Shown piece by piece: positions 25,928-35,464 of a DNA stretch of 64,000 nucleotides (position 1 is its first letter; each line of letters begins with the position of its first letter). Made by a program: the position numbers and the translations under genes. Source of the DNA: 34-65-8 sp964516135 (GTDB lineage: Bacteria; Pseudomonadota; Alphaproteobacteria; Sphingomonadales; Sphingomonadaceae); the NCBI GenBank assembly GCA_964516135.1, contig CAZEWN010000011.1, forward strand, positions 28,054 through 92,053, read 5' to 3'. The notes beneath the pieces are model-generated. The model was not told the DNA's origin. It ran no database searches and saw nothing but the letters and a program-made list of their open reading frames with translations.

Positions 25928-26916
25928 AGGCGCTGCCCCAGGCCGAACCGCACCTGAGCGAAGCCGAGGCCGAGGAAGTTTTCGGCTGGATCCTGGATGG
26001 CGAAACCAGCGAGGAGGAAATCGTCCGGTTCCTCGTCGCGATGACGGAGCGCAGCGAAACCGCCGAGGAAATTGCCGGCGCGGCCCGCGCGCTGCGTGCC
26101 CGCCTTATCCCGGTGCCCGCACCTGATGATGCGGTTGATTGCTGCGGCACGGGGGGAGATGGGCATCACACACTCAATGTTTCGACCGCGGTCAGCCTGG
26201 TCCTGGCCGCGGCCGGCGTGCCCGTTGCCAAGCATGGCAACCGCGCCGCCAGCAGCAAGGCCGGTGCCGCCGATACGCTGGAGGCACTCGGCCTCGACAT
26301 GGAAGCCGCCGGCCGGACGGCGGAGCGCACACTGGCCGAAATCGGCATTTGTTTCCTCTTCGCAAAAAACCATCACCCGGCGATGGGGCGCATTCAACCG
26401 ATCCGCCAGCGCATTGGCCGGCGCACGATCTTCAACCTGATGGGGCCACTGTCCAATCCCGCGCGCGTCGATCGTCAACTGATCGGCATTGCGCGTCCGG
26501 CCTACGTGCCGATCTATGCCGCGGCCAAGGCAAAACTCGGAACGCGCCGCACTTTCATCGCATCGGGTGACGAGGGGCTGGACGAACTGAGCCTGGCAGG
26601 CGGCAACGAGCTGGCCGATGTCATCGGCAACGAATTCGAGATGCGCCGCGTCGCCTGCGATGCAGCGGGCCTGCCGCAGTCACCCGTGGAAGCGATCCGG
26701 GGCGGCGATCCCGCCCACAACGCAAAGGCGCTGACGGCTCTGCTGGGCGGTATGCCCGGCCCCTATCGCGACGCGGTGGTGTTCAACGCGGCCGCGGTGT
26801 TCGTGCTGGCCGACAAGGCCGCGGATTGGACCGAGGGCGCCGCGATGGCAACCGAATCGCTCGACAGTGGCAAGGCGGAAGCGTTGCTTTCGCGCTGGAT
26901 CGAGCTGGCCCGATGA
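25924..26916 (+). CDS. trpD: Anthranilate phosphoribosyltransferase
   Basis: 330 residues. The PRPP-binding loop CCGTGGDGHHTLNVSTAV, the KHGNRAASSKAGAADTLEAL block and NLMGPLSNPA are diagnostic. It transfers the phosphoribosyl group to anthranilate. The ATG overlaps the trpG stop and its own stop overlaps the trpC start (both ATGA), so trpG-trpD-trpC is translationally coupled. The longer open frame from 25564 runs across trpG and is rejected. Confidence 0.96.
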   Translation: MKALPQAEPHLSEAEAEEVFGWILDGETSEEEIVRFLVAMTERSETAEEIAGAARALRARLIPVPAPDDAVDCCGTGGDGHHTLNVSTAVSLVLAAAGVPVAKHGNRAASSKAGAADTLEALGLDMEAAGRTAERTLAEIGICFLFAKNHHPAMGRIQPIRQRIGRRTIFNLMGPLSNPARVDRQLIGIARPAYVPIYAAAKAKLGTRRTFIASGDEGLDELSLAGGNELADVIGNEFEMRRVACDAAGLPQSPVEAIRGGDPAHNAKALTALLGGMPGPYRDAVVFNAAAVFVLADKAADWTEGAAMATESLDSGKAEALLSRWIELAR

Positions 26917-27698
26917 ACAAGCTGGAGGAAATCTGCGCGACCAAACGCGGCGAAGTGCTGGCGCGCAAGGGGATCGCCACGATGGACGATCTCGATCGCC
27001 GCGCCGCCGCTGCCGGTCCGCCGCGCGGATTCCGCGCCGCGCTGGAGGCGAAGGCGGCAAGCGGATTTGCGCTGATCGCGGAAATCAAGAAAGCATCGCC
27101 CTCCAAGGGATTGATCCGAAATGACTTCCGCCCCGCCGAACATGCCCTCGCCTATCAGCAAGGCGGCGCTGCATGCCTCTCCGTCCTGACCGACGCGCCC
27201 TTTTTCCAGGGCCACGAGGATTACCTGATGGACGCCCGTGCCGCCTGCGCGCTGCCGGTGCTACGCAAGGATTTCATGGTCGATCCGTGGCAGGTGGCCG
27301 AAGCGCGCGCGATCGGCGCCGATGCGATCCTGATCATCGTCGCGGCGCTTGAAGACGGCGCGATGGCCGAAATCGAAGCGGCGGCGATCGAACGCGGGAT
27401 GGATGTGCTGGTCGAGGTCCACGACGAGGTGGAACTGGAACGCGCGACCCGCCTTCGGTCACGCCTGATAGGGGTAAACAACCGCGATCTCAAAACGTTC
27501 CGCACCGATCTCGCCACCACGGAGCGCCTCGCCCCGCTCGCGCCAGAGGGCACGTTGCTGGTCGGCGAGAGCGGTATCGCCAGTCATGACGACTGCGAAA
27601 GGCTTGCCGCGAGCGGCGTGCGGTGCTTTCTCGTTGGTGAAAGCCTGATGCGCCAGCCCGACGTGGCGGCTGCGACGCGGGCTTTGCTGGGAGGATAA
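26913..27698 (+). CDS. trpC: Indole-3-glycerol phosphate synthase
   Basis: 261 residues, a monofunctional TrpC barrel. Visible motifs are AEIKKASPSKGLI, SVLTDAPFFQG, VLRKDFMVDPWQVAEA, GVNNRDLKTF and LLVGESGI, which hold the catalytic Lys and Glu residues. It closes the indole ring of carboxyphenylamino-deoxyribulose phosphate. TrpF, TrpB and TrpA are not in the window, matching the split trp operon of alphaproteobacteria. Confidence 0.96.
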   Translation: MNKLEEICATKRGEVLARKGIATMDDLDRRAAAAGPPRGFRAALEAKAASGFALIAEIKKASPSKGLIRNDFRPAEHALAYQQGGAACLSVLTDAPFFQGHEDYLMDARAACALPVLRKDFMVDPWQVAEARAIGADAILIIVAALEDGAMAEIEAAAIERGMDVLVEVHDEVELERATRLRSRLIGVNNRDLKTFRTDLATTERLAPLAPEGTLLVGESGIASHDDCERLAASGVRCFLVGESLMRQPDVAAATRALLGG

Positions 27699-27700
27699 CG

Positions 27701-27913
27701 ATGGGCGGCCTGTTCAATGTGGTTTTCCGGATCGTCAGCACACTGCTGGGCCTGTTGATGATCTGTATCGGGGGTATCTGGATTCTCCAGGGCCTCAACA
27801 TCGCCTTCCTGAACAGCTTCATGGCGGGCGACATTACCTGGACCTTCTGGGGCATCCTGCTCGCGGCCTTCGGCATCGGGCAGGCGATCTGGAGTCTGAA
27901 GCGCACGACTTGA
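27701..27913 (+). CDS. Small two-helix membrane protein
   Basis: 70 residues. Two hydrophobic helices, about residues 10-32 (IVSTLLGLLMICIGGIWILQ) and 46-64 (WTFWGILLAAFGIGQAIW), a short loop between and a basic C-terminus (KRTT). GGAGG lies 6 nt before the ATG and the gene starts 2 bp after trpC, so it is a credible gene of the same transcript. No recognised family; function unknown. Confidence 0.75.
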   Translation: MGGLFNVVFRIVSTLLGLLMICIGGIWILQGLNIAFLNSFMAGDITWTFWGILLAAFGIGQAIWSLKRTT

Positions 27914-28066
27914 GCGCGCGCCTCCCCGGAAAGCCGCGACTTTCCTACAGGTGCGGGATCTGGCAGCACCGGCCCATGACCCTGTCCGCCGCCCTGCTAT
28001 CGACCTCACGGGAAGCCCCGCGCGGAAGGCGGACTTTTCGGATCAGGACAGTGTGACACGTGTGAC

Positions 28067-28540
28067 ATGACCCGCCTGACGCACCTCGACGAACACGGTG
28101 CCGCTCGCATGGTCGATGTGGGCGGGAAGGCCGCGACCGCGCGTCGGGCCGTGGCCACCGGAACGATCCGCATGTCCAGCGAGGCGCTCGGCGCGATCCG
28201 GGCAGGCGACGCGCCCAAGGGCGATGTTCTCGCCGTCGCGCGCATCGCCGGGATCATTGCCGCCAAGAAAACCGGCGAGCTCATCCCGCTATGCCACCCG
28301 CTCGCGCTCGATGCCGTCACGATCGAGTTTGCATTCGAAGAAGACCGGCTGCGCGCCACCGCCACCGCCTCGCTGACCGGCAAGACCGGCATCGAGATGG
28401 AGGCGCTGACTGCCGTATCGGTTGCCCTGCTGACGATCTACGACATGGCCAAGGCGCTCGACAAGGCAATGGTGATTGGCGAAATGCGTTTGCTTGCCAA
28501 GACTGGCGGCAAGTCGGGCGATTGGCACGCTCCCGAATGA
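28067..28540 (+). CDS. moaC: Cyclic pyranopterin monophosphate synthase
   Basis: 157 residues. Family blocks: MVDVGGKAATARRAVATGTI near the N-terminus, IAAKKTGELIPLCHPLALD in the middle and TGIEMEALTAVSVALLTIYD with the conserved Glu-Met-Glu, then DMAKALDKAM. It converts the MoaA product to cyclic pyranopterin monophosphate in molybdenum cofactor synthesis. Stop overlaps the moeA start as ATGA. The 153 bp upstream contain a tandem GTGTGAC pair directly before the start. Confidence 0.96.
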   Translation: MTRLTHLDEHGAARMVDVGGKAATARRAVATGTIRMSSEALGAIRAGDAPKGDVLAVARIAGIIAAKKTGELIPLCHPLALDAVTIEFAFEEDRLRATATASLTGKTGIEMEALTAVSVALLTIYDMAKALDKAMVIGEMRLLAKTGGKSGDWHAPE

Positions 28541-29727
28541 CCGCCCCGCTGCCGCTGGAAGAGGCGCAGGCGCGGCTGCTCGCGCTCGCCGCGCCGCTCG
28601 CCCGCGAGACGCTGCCCGTCGAGCAGACTGGCGGTCGCTACCTCGCGGAGGACCTGCGGGCCGCGCGAACGCAGCCCGCCGCGGACCTTTCGGCGATGGA
28701 TGGCTTCGCCCTCGTCGGCGCCGGCCCATGGTCGCTCATCGGGGAAAGCCGCGCAGGGCATCCCTTCGCGGGCGTGCTCAGCCCCGGCGAAGCGGTGCGT
28801 ATCTCCACTGGCGCGCTCATGCCCCTTGGGGCGGATACGGTGCTGATCCAGGAATATGCACAGTGCATAGGCGCCAGCGTCCATCTGACGGGGGAAGCGC
28901 CAGTGTCCGGCCGCCACATCAGGCGGTCCGGGTTCGACTTCGGTACTGGTGATACCGTGCTCACCGCCGGGACTCGGCTTGGCCCGGCGGCGATCGCACT
29001 CGCGCTCGCGGCAGGCCATGCGGCAGTCGCCATTCATCGCGCGCCGCGCGTTATGATCATCGACAGCGGCGACGAGCTGGCCGCCGAACCGCGCGCCTGC
29101 GCGCCGCATCAGGTTCCCGCCAGCAACGGCGCGATGCTGGCCGCGATGCTCGCGCCACTGCCCTGCTCGACCCGGCGAATGGGGCCGGTGGCAGACGATC
29201 TGGGCGTCGTCGTGCGCGCCCTCGAAAGCGCAGGTGATGCCGACGTAATCGTTACCACCGGCGGGGCATCGGTTGGCGATCACGACCTTATCCGCCCTGC
29301 GCTGGAGGCGGTCGGCGCAACCATAGATTTCTGGCGGATAGCGGTCCGGCCGGGCAAGCCACTGCTCGTCGCGCGGCGGGACGGTCAGATCATGCTCGGG
29401 CTGCCGGGCAATCCAGTGTCGAGCTTCGTCACCGCGTTCCTGTTTCTCCTGCCCCTCGTGCGCGCGTTGGCTGGCGCGCGGGCACCGCTACCGCGCCCCA
29501 TCGCACTCCCCCTGCTGGACGCTCTCCCTCCGGGCGGCGACAGGCGTGAATTCCTCCGCGCCACATGGCACCGCGATGGCGTCCGCCCACAGTCGGAGCG
29601 CGACAGCAGCGCGCTGGCGAGCCTGGCCTCGGCCGACGCGCTGATCGAACGTCCGGCACATTGCGATGGGACGAAAGCGGGAACGCCTGTTCCGGTCTAC
29701 CTGATCGAAAATGGCGGGAATGCTTGA
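28537..29727 (+). CDS. moeA: Molybdopterin molybdenumtransferase
   Basis: 396 residues. The MoeA order is visible: SAMDGFALVG, STGALMPLGADTVLIQE, the MPT-binding domain with VIVTTGGASVGDHDLI, GKPLLVARRDGQIMLGLPGNP and a C-terminal beta domain. It inserts molybdate into molybdopterin-AMP. It starts inside the moaC stop and ends 24 bp before the SOS box of lexA. The N-terminal extension of the open frame from 28291 lies across moaC and is rejected. Confidence 0.95.
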   Translation: MTAPLPLEEAQARLLALAAPLARETLPVEQTGGRYLAEDLRAARTQPAADLSAMDGFALVGAGPWSLIGESRAGHPFAGVLSPGEAVRISTGALMPLGADTVLIQEYAQCIGASVHLTGEAPVSGRHIRRSGFDFGTGDTVLTAGTRLGPAAIALALAAGHAAVAIHRAPRVMIIDSGDELAAEPRACAPHQVPASNGAMLAAMLAPLPCSTRRMGPVADDLGVVVRALESAGDADVIVTTGGASVGDHDLIRPALEAVGATIDFWRIAVRPGKPLLVARRDGQIMLGLPGNPVSSFVTAFLFLLPLVRALAGARAPLPRPIALPLLDALPPGGDRREFLRATWHRDGVRPQSERDSSALASLASADALIERPAHCDGTKAGTPVPVYLIENGGNA

Positions 29728-29751
29728 CTCGGCATATCGAGTTGCCTAATT

Positions 29752-29766
29752 GTTCCGCATTCGTTC
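29752..29766 (+). promoter_or_regulatory. SOS box (alphaproteobacterial LexA operator) upstream of lexA
   Basis: GTTC-CGCATTC-GTTC, a direct repeat with exactly seven bases between the halves, matching the alphaproteobacterial consensus GTTC-N7-GTTC. It lies 31-45 bp before the lexA start, consistent with autorepression. Confidence 0.88.
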
Positions 29767-29796
29767 ACGCACATTGCGGCTTTGGGAGCTTCCGGC

Positions 29797-30483
29797 ATGC
29801 TGACCGCCAAACAGCACGAACTGATCCGCTTCATTCATCAACGGCTGGAGGAAACCGGGATTTCTCCTTCGTTCGAGGAAATGAAGGAAGCGCTCGATCT
29901 CAAGAGCAAGTCGGGGGTGCACCGGCTGATTTCGGCCTTGGAAGAACGGGGGTTTATCCGTCGCCTGCCCAATCGCGCGCGCGCGCTCGAGGTGCTGAAG
30001 CAGCCGGTGGACGCGATTGGCGGCGGGCGGGCCACCGCAGCGAGCAATGTGGTCTCGATGGCGCCTGCGTCACGCCCGTCCGCGCCGCAGCCCGCCAACG
30101 ATGTGGTGGAATTGCCGCTCCATGGCCGTATTGCGGCCGGCGTGCCGATCGAGGCGTTGGAAGGGCAAAGCACCCTGCCTGTCCCGGCCGCCCTGCTGGG
30201 GCCGGGCGAACATTATGCGTTGGAAGTTTCCGGTGATTCCATGATCGAGGCGGGAATCTTCGACGGCGACTTCGCGCTGGTCAAGCGGACAAACACGGCG
30301 CGGGATGGCGAAATCGTGGTCGCGCTCGTCAACAACGAAGAAGCGACGCTCAAGTACCTTCGCCGCGAAAGCGGGCGGATCCGGCTCGATCCGGCGAATG
30401 CCACCTACGACCCCCAATATTACGAGCCGCATCAGGTCGAGGTTCAGGGCAAGCTGGCCGGGCTGCTCCGCCGCTATCATTGA
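29797..30483 (+). CDS. lexA: LexA repressor
   Basis: 228 residues. Winged-helix DNA-binding domain at residues 1-65 (MLTAKQHELIRFIHQRLEET), an Ala-rich linker, then the S24 peptidase domain. Self-cleavage residues are visible: scissile Ala114-Gly115 (GRIAAGVPIEA), Ser148 (SGDSMIEAG) and Lys186 (ATLKYLRR). It represses SOS genes until RecA-stimulated cleavage. ATG 29797 is the standard start; an in-frame ATG at 29782 adds MGASG. The stop overlaps the convergent comEC end by 7 bp. Confidence 0.96.
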   Translation: MLTAKQHELIRFIHQRLEETGISPSFEEMKEALDLKSKSGVHRLISALEERGFIRRLPNRARALEVLKQPVDAIGGGRATAASNVVSMAPASRPSAPQPANDVVELPLHGRIAAGVPIEALEGQSTLPVPAALLGPGEHYALEVSGDSMIEAGIFDGDFALVKRTNTARDGEIVVALVNNEEATLKYLRRESGRIRLDPANATYDPQYYEPHQVEVQGKLAGLLRRYH

Positions 30484-32684
30484 ACATGCGGCTGGTAGGG
30501 TCGCCGCTGCGGGGGTGGTCGCCACCAGCCGTGCTTGCCCTGCGCGTCTGCGACGCTCGCGATCCTGCGGTCTTCGAGGTAAAGTGACAGCCCGCCGGTG
30601 CGCTCCAGCATCGCGCGGTCTGCCTTGAGCCAGCGCGCGCGGCAACTGCGCGGCAACCAGCGGTCGGCGATCACGATGTCGGATCGTTCGCATGCGGCCG
30701 CAAGTGCCCGTTCCTCGATCCGCTCACGGTTGCGTGCCATCAGGATCACCCATTCACGGCCGCCGCGCTCGATCGTCAGCGTGCAAAAGTCACGGCTGCA
30801 CCGTGCGCCCGGCCAGTTTGCCAGTGCAATCGCATCGCCCGCCATTCCCGCTGTTTCCAACATGTTGCTCAGCGCGTAATCGCTCCGGCTCTCGCGTAAC
30901 ATCAGCAGGCGATCGCCCTCGCCCACGATCGCGACATGTCGACCGTCAGTCGACACCATGACGTCAGGAACCGGAGTCAGCACCAGGGTCAGTGCACCAA
31001 TGGCCGCTGGAACAAGCCCCAGCAATCGCGCCCAACCGCGCCACAATGCGAGCCACAATCCTCCGGCGAGGAAAAGGGCATAAGTGCCGTAACCCATCTG
31101 CGGCATGAGCTTGACCGCCCCCGGCTGATCCGCGGTCCAGTGTGCGATCCACAACATCGCTTCGAGCGACTTGTCCGCCACCCACCACGCTGGCTCTCCG
31201 ATCCCGGCAAGGTCGAGCAACAGCCCGAGCGCGATCGCCGGCATCGAGATCAGCGTCACCAGCGGTATCGCAACAACATTGGCGAATGCGCCGTAGAGCC
31301 CGGCACGGTGAAAATGAAACAGCACGATCGGCGTCAATACAGCTTCGATCACCAGGCCCGTCAGGAGCAACATCATCGCCAGTCGTGCCTGGCGGGCGAG
31401 CCAACTTTCTTCGCGCGGGGCGAGGAAAACGCGAATGGGGGCGCTGTTATGCAGCGCGATGATGGCAAGCACCGCAGCAAAGCTCATCTGAAAACTCGGG
31501 CCAACCAGTGCCTCTGGCCATACCAGCATGACGGCAAATGCCGCCATCGCAAGCATACGGACCGACAATGGCTCGCGTCCGATGACCAGCGCGCCGAGCA
31601 CCAGGAGCGCGCCCAGGCAGCTTCGGATCGTCGGCACTTCCGCCCCGGTTAGCAAAGTGTACCCGACCCCGACAGCCGCGCCCACGCCCGCCGCGATTAT
31701 GGGCAAGCGCACACGCAAGGCGAGCCAGGGCGACAGGGCCAGCAGCTTGAGCGCCAGGAAGTACCCTGCCGCGATGACGGCGCTGACATGGACCCCGCTG
31801 ATGGAAAGCAGGTGCGTCAGCCCTGAATCGCGCATGGCTTCCTCGTCGGCCAGGTCGATGGCGCCGCGATCCCCACTGGCGAAAGCGGCGGCGATCGTGC
31901 CGGGTGACCCGTCGACCCGCGAACGGACGTGCGCGGCCAGCGCCCGCTGGACCGATGCCAGGCCAGGTCGCGCAGGTGCCGGTTCGATGATTTCGACCGA
32001 ACCGATTGCCGACCCCGTGGCCGATAGGCCGTCGAACCATGCCCGCCGCGCAAAGTCGTATCCGCCCGGAAGCATCGGCGGCGCGGGCGGCATGAGACGC
32101 ACGCGCAGGCGCACCACCGCGCCTTCGACCATTGCCGGGCTGCCTTGCGCGGAGGGAACATTCACCCGTACCTTGCGCGCTACGCCCGCCTCGGCATCGC
32201 GTATTGCGAGGATCACGCGGACGCGATCCTGGGCCGGCTGCTCCTGCCGGTCCAACACGCGACCGGCGATCCATCCCACATGTTTGCGCGCGATCGGTTC
32301 GGCACCGATTGCAGCCGATCGCAGCCATATCGCGGCAAGCCCGGCCGCGAACAGCAGTCCCACGGTGACGACGGCAAGCCGCAACGCGGTCCGGTCGCCC
32401 CTGTCTCGCCATATCGCGGCAGCCGCGATCACCGCCAGCAGGCTCGCGCCGATCGCAGCCATCCACTGCCAAGGGCTCGCCAGCACGAACCACGCCGCAA
32501 TCCCTGCCGCGAAAGCAATGGCGAGCCACGGTCCGCGATCGAACCCCGCACCCGCCAGAAATGCTTCGGCGCCGTCCACCGCACTGGACAAGCGAACGCC
32601 CTTGGGCCAAGTGCGCTGCGCTGCAGCATCCGCTTCGTCCGGCCCTTGCCCCAGGGGAACCAGAGGCGCGGAGCTGGTGGCCAT
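30477..32684 (-). CDS. ComEC/Rec2-family DNA-uptake membrane protein
   Basis: About 735 residues. After a DUF4131-type N-terminal region and several membrane helices, the competence domain has GLTHLLSISGVHVSAVIAAG and GPSFQMSFAAVLAIIALHN. ComEC passes single-stranded DNA across the inner membrane in transformation. The C-terminal 190 residues occupy the place of the metallo-beta-lactamase-like domain, but no HxHxDH zinc motif is visible. ATG 32684 (MATSSAPLVPL) is favoured over the upstream GTG-type opening at 32762, which would run into gltX. Confidence 0.88.
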   Translation of the reverse strand: MATSSAPLVPLGQGPDEADAAAQRTWPKGVRLSSAVDGAEAFLAGAGFDRGPWLAIAFAAGIAAWFVLASPWQWMAAIGASLLAVIAAAAIWRDRGDRTALRLAVVTVGLLFAAGLAAIWLRSAAIGAEPIARKHVGWIAGRVLDRQEQPAQDRVRVILAIRDAEAGVARKVRVNVPSAQGSPAMVEGAVVRLRVRLMPPAPPMLPGGYDFARRAWFDGLSATGSAIGSVEIIEPAPARPGLASVQRALAAHVRSRVDGSPGTIAAAFASGDRGAIDLADEEAMRDSGLTHLLSISGVHVSAVIAAGYFLALKLLALSPWLALRVRLPIIAAGVGAAVGVGYTLLTGAEVPTIRSCLGALLVLGALVIGREPLSVRMLAMAAFAVMLVWPEALVGPSFQMSFAAVLAIIALHNSAPIRVFLAPREESWLARQARLAMMLLLTGLVIEAVLTPIVLFHFHRAGLYGAFANVVAIPLVTLISMPAIALGLLLDLAGIGEPAWWVADKSLEAMLWIAHWTADQPGAVKLMPQMGYGTYALFLAGGLWLALWRGWARLLGLVPAAIGALTLVLTPVPDVMVSTDGRHVAIVGEGDRLLMLRESRSDYALSNMLETAGMAGDAIALANWPGARCSRDFCTLTIERGGREWVILMARNRERIEERALAAACERSDIVIADRWLPRSCRARWLKADRAMLERTGGLSLYLEDRRIASVADAQGKHGWWRPPPQRRPYQPHVQ

Positions 32685-32712
32685 GTCACTGTTGAAGAGG
32701 ATTCCCCGGTTT

Positions 32713-34140
32713 ATGGCAAGCGATAGCGGCAACGTGGTCACGCGTTTCGCGCCGTCGCCCACGGGTTATCTTCACATCGGCGGCGCCCGTACCGCGCTGT
32801 TCAACTGGCTCTATGCCCGCCATCACGGCGGCAAGGCTTTGCTGCGGATCGAAGACACCGACGCCAAGCGATCAACGCAGGATGCGATCGACAAGATCAT
32901 CGACGGCCTCGCCTGGCTGGGTCTTGATTACGATGAGGAACCGGTATTCCAGTCGCGACGGGCCGAACGGCATGCGAGCGTCGCCAGGCAACTCCTCGAC
33001 GCCGGGCATGCCTATCGCTGTTACGCAACGCCGGAGGAGCTCGAGGCGATGCGGGCCGAACAGCGCGCCAACAAGCAGCCGCTGCGTTATGACGGGCGCT
33101 GGCGCGATCGCGACGCCGCCGATGCCCCGGCCGGCGCGCCATTTGTCATCAGGCTCCGCACGCCCGACACTGGCGAGACCGTGATTGACGATGCCGTACA
33201 GGGTCGGGTCACGGTACAGAATGCCGAGATTGACGACTATGTCCTGCTGCGCGCCGATGGCACGCCGACCTATATGCTGGCCGTCGTCGTCGATGATCAC
33301 GACATGGGCGTGACGCACGTCATCCGGGGCGACGATCATCTCAACAATGCGTTTCGCCAGCTACCGATCATTCGGGCGATGGACGCGATCGCCCGAAGCA
33401 ATGGGGACGCTGGCTGGGTCGATCCGGTTTACGCCCATATCCCGCTGATCCATGGGGCCGATGGAGCCAAGCTGTCCAAGCGCCACGGTGCCGTGGGAGT
33501 GGAAAGCTATCGCGACGAGCTGGGCATTCTGCCCGAAGCGCTGTTCAATTACCTGCTCCGCCTGGGCTGGGGCCATGGCGATCGCGAGGAAATCAGCCGC
33601 GAGGAAGCGATCGCGCTGTTCGATCTCGCCGGCGTCGGCAGGAGCCCGTCCCGGTTCGACCTCAAGAAACTGCAAAACCTCAACGCGCACTACATTCGCG
33701 AGGCGGAAGACGTCCGGCTCGCGGCACTGGTGGCCGCGAAGATCGGTGGCAATGCGGAACTGGGATTGCTGACCCGCGCCATGCCGGTCTTGAAATCGCG
33801 CGCGAAGGATTTGCACGAGCTGGCTGAAAATGCGGCATTTCTGTTTGCCCGGCGCCCCCTCGAAATGACCGACAAAGCGGCAGCGCTGCTCGACGACGAG
33901 GGACGGCAGCGAGTGCGCCTGACCGCCGACCGGTTGCGGGCTGAAAACCACTGGACAATCGAGACTCTCGAAGCCACTACCAAGGCCCTCGCCGAAGAGC
34001 TTGCAGTGGGTCTCGGCAAGCTGGCGCAACCGATGCGCGCGGCACTCACCGGCACCACCACGTCGCCCGGTATTTTCGATGTGCTGGTTCTGCTTGGACG
34101 GGACGAATCCCTCGCGCGGCTTGACGCGCAGGCGACCTGA
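32713..34140 (+). CDS. gltX: Glutamyl-tRNA synthetase
   Basis: 475 residues. Class-I synthetase with the HIGH-type motif PSPTGYLHIGGARTALFN, the GoH-type loop RIEDTDAKRS and the KMSKS-type motif KLSKRHG. The RGDDHLNNAFRQ segment is also characteristic. It charges tRNA-Glu and in alphaproteobacteria often tRNA-Gln for later amidation. ATG 32713 (MASDSGNVVTRFAPSP) is chosen; ATG 32683 in frame would overlap the divergent comEC start. The much longer open frame upstream lies antisense to comEC. Confidence 0.95.
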   Translation: MASDSGNVVTRFAPSPTGYLHIGGARTALFNWLYARHHGGKALLRIEDTDAKRSTQDAIDKIIDGLAWLGLDYDEEPVFQSRRAERHASVARQLLDAGHAYRCYATPEELEAMRAEQRANKQPLRYDGRWRDRDAADAPAGAPFVIRLRTPDTGETVIDDAVQGRVTVQNAEIDDYVLLRADGTPTYMLAVVVDDHDMGVTHVIRGDDHLNNAFRQLPIIRAMDAIARSNGDAGWVDPVYAHIPLIHGADGAKLSKRHGAVGVESYRDELGILPEALFNYLLRLGWGHGDREEISREEAIALFDLAGVGRSPSRFDLKKLQNLNAHYIREAEDVRLAALVAAKIGGNAELGLLTRAMPVLKSRAKDLHELAENAAFLFARRPLEMTDKAAALLDDEGRQRVRLTADRLRAENHWTIETLEATTKALAEELAVGLGKLAQPMRAALTGTTTSPGIFDVLVLLGRDESLARLDAQAT

Positions 34141-34173
34141 CCGGACGGATCGGCAGGGGTAAGGAGAAGAGAA

Positions 34174-35460
34174 TTGGCGGACAAGCAGGCGAAACTCGAA
34201 CTTGGCGGCACCAGTCACGATTTCCCGGTCATGGCGGGCACCGTGGGTCCGGACGTCATCGACATTCGCAAGCTGTACGGCGCGACGGGCGCCTTCACCT
34301 TCGATCCCGGTTTTACGTCCACAGCGAGCTGCGAGAGCGCGCTGACCTACATCGACGGCGAGGAAGGCGTACTGCTGCACCGCGGTTATCCGATCGGGCA
34401 ACTGGCGGAACATTCCAGTTTCATGGAAGTCAGCTATCTGCTGCTGAATGGCGAACTGCCGAACCAGAACGAGCTGGACGACTTCAGCTACACCATAACC
34501 CGCCATACCATGCTGCACGAGCAGTTGCATCGATTCTATGCCGGTTTCCGCCGCGACGCGCACCCGATGGCAATCATGTGCGGCGTGGTCGGCGCCCTGT
34601 CAGCGTTCTATCACGACAGTACGGACATTTCCGATCCGCATCACCGCAAGATCTCGAGCCACCGGCTGATCGCCAAGATGCCAACGATCGCGGCAATGGC
34701 TTACAAGTATTCGGTCGGCCAGCCGTTCCTTTATCCCAAGAACGATCTCAGCTATACCGGCAACTTCCTGCGCATGACGTTCGGCGTGCCTGCGGAGGAA
34801 TATGAACTGCATCCGGCGGTCGAGCGGGCGATGGACCGGATTTTCATCCTCCACGCCGATCATGAACAGAACGCCTCGACATCGACCGTACGCTTGGCGG
34901 GCTCGTCGGGCGCGAATCCATTTGCCTGCATTGCGGCCGGCATTGCCTGCCTGTGGGGCCCCGCGCACGGCGGCGCCAACGAAGCGGCGCTTAACATGCT
35001 GCAGGAAATCGGCACGCCTGACCGCATCCAGCACTACATCGACCGTGCCAAGGACAAGGACGACCCGTTCCGCCTGATGGGCTTCGGCCATCGCGTTTAC
35101 AAAAACTACGATCCGCGCGCGACCGTGATGCAGAAGACCGTGCGGGAAGTGTTCGACGCCCTCAAGGTTAGCGATCCAGTGTTTGAAACGGCTTTGCGGC
35201 TTGAGGAGATTGCCCTGAGCGATCCGTACTTCGCGGAAAAGAAGCTGTTCCCGAACGTCGATTTCTATTCGGGCATCATCCTGTCGGCGATGGGTTTCCC
35301 GACCACCATGTTTACTGCGCTGTTCGCGCTGGCTCGCACCGTGGGCTGGGTCGCGCAGTGGAACGAGATGATCAGCGATCCGGGCCAGAAGATTGGTCGC
35401 CCTCGCCAGCTCTACACCGGCCCGACCGAGCGTGATTACGTGCCCATCGCCCAGCGCTGA
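34174..35460 (+). CDS. gltA: Citrate synthase
   Basis: 428 residues with a TTG start at 34174, supported by AAGGAG 8 nt upstream. The catalytic His regions are visible in LHADHEQNASTSTVRLAGSS and WGPAHGGANEAAL, and the C-terminal Asp lies in FPNVDFYSGI. MGFGHRVYKNYDPRA is the acetyl-CoA/citrate-binding block. Type II hexameric, NADH-sensitive enzymes have this length. It follows gltX by 33 bp. Confidence 0.96.
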   Translation: MADKQAKLELGGTSHDFPVMAGTVGPDVIDIRKLYGATGAFTFDPGFTSTASCESALTYIDGEEGVLLHRGYPIGQLAEHSSFMEVSYLLLNGELPNQNELDDFSYTITRHTMLHEQLHRFYAGFRRDAHPMAIMCGVVGALSAFYHDSTDISDPHHRKISSHRLIAKMPTIAAMAYKYSVGQPFLYPKNDLSYTGNFLRMTFGVPAEEYELHPAVERAMDRIFILHADHEQNASTSTVRLAGSSGANPFACIAAGIACLWGPAHGGANEAALNMLQEIGTPDRIQHYIDRAKDKDDPFRLMGFGHRVYKNYDPRATVMQKTVREVFDALKVSDPVFETALRLEEIALSDPYFAEKKLFPNVDFYSGIILSAMGFPTTMFTALFALARTVGWVAQWNEMISDPGQKIGRPRQLYTGPTERDYVPIAQR

Positions 35461-35464
35461 GGCT

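Noticed and set aside
28051..28066. Tandem GTGTGAC pair before moaC
   Set aside because: Too short and too close to the start codon to call an operator; could be chance.
31528..32712. Long upstream extension of gltX
   Set aside because: It lies antisense to comEC and shows no protein motif; GltX begins normally at 32713.
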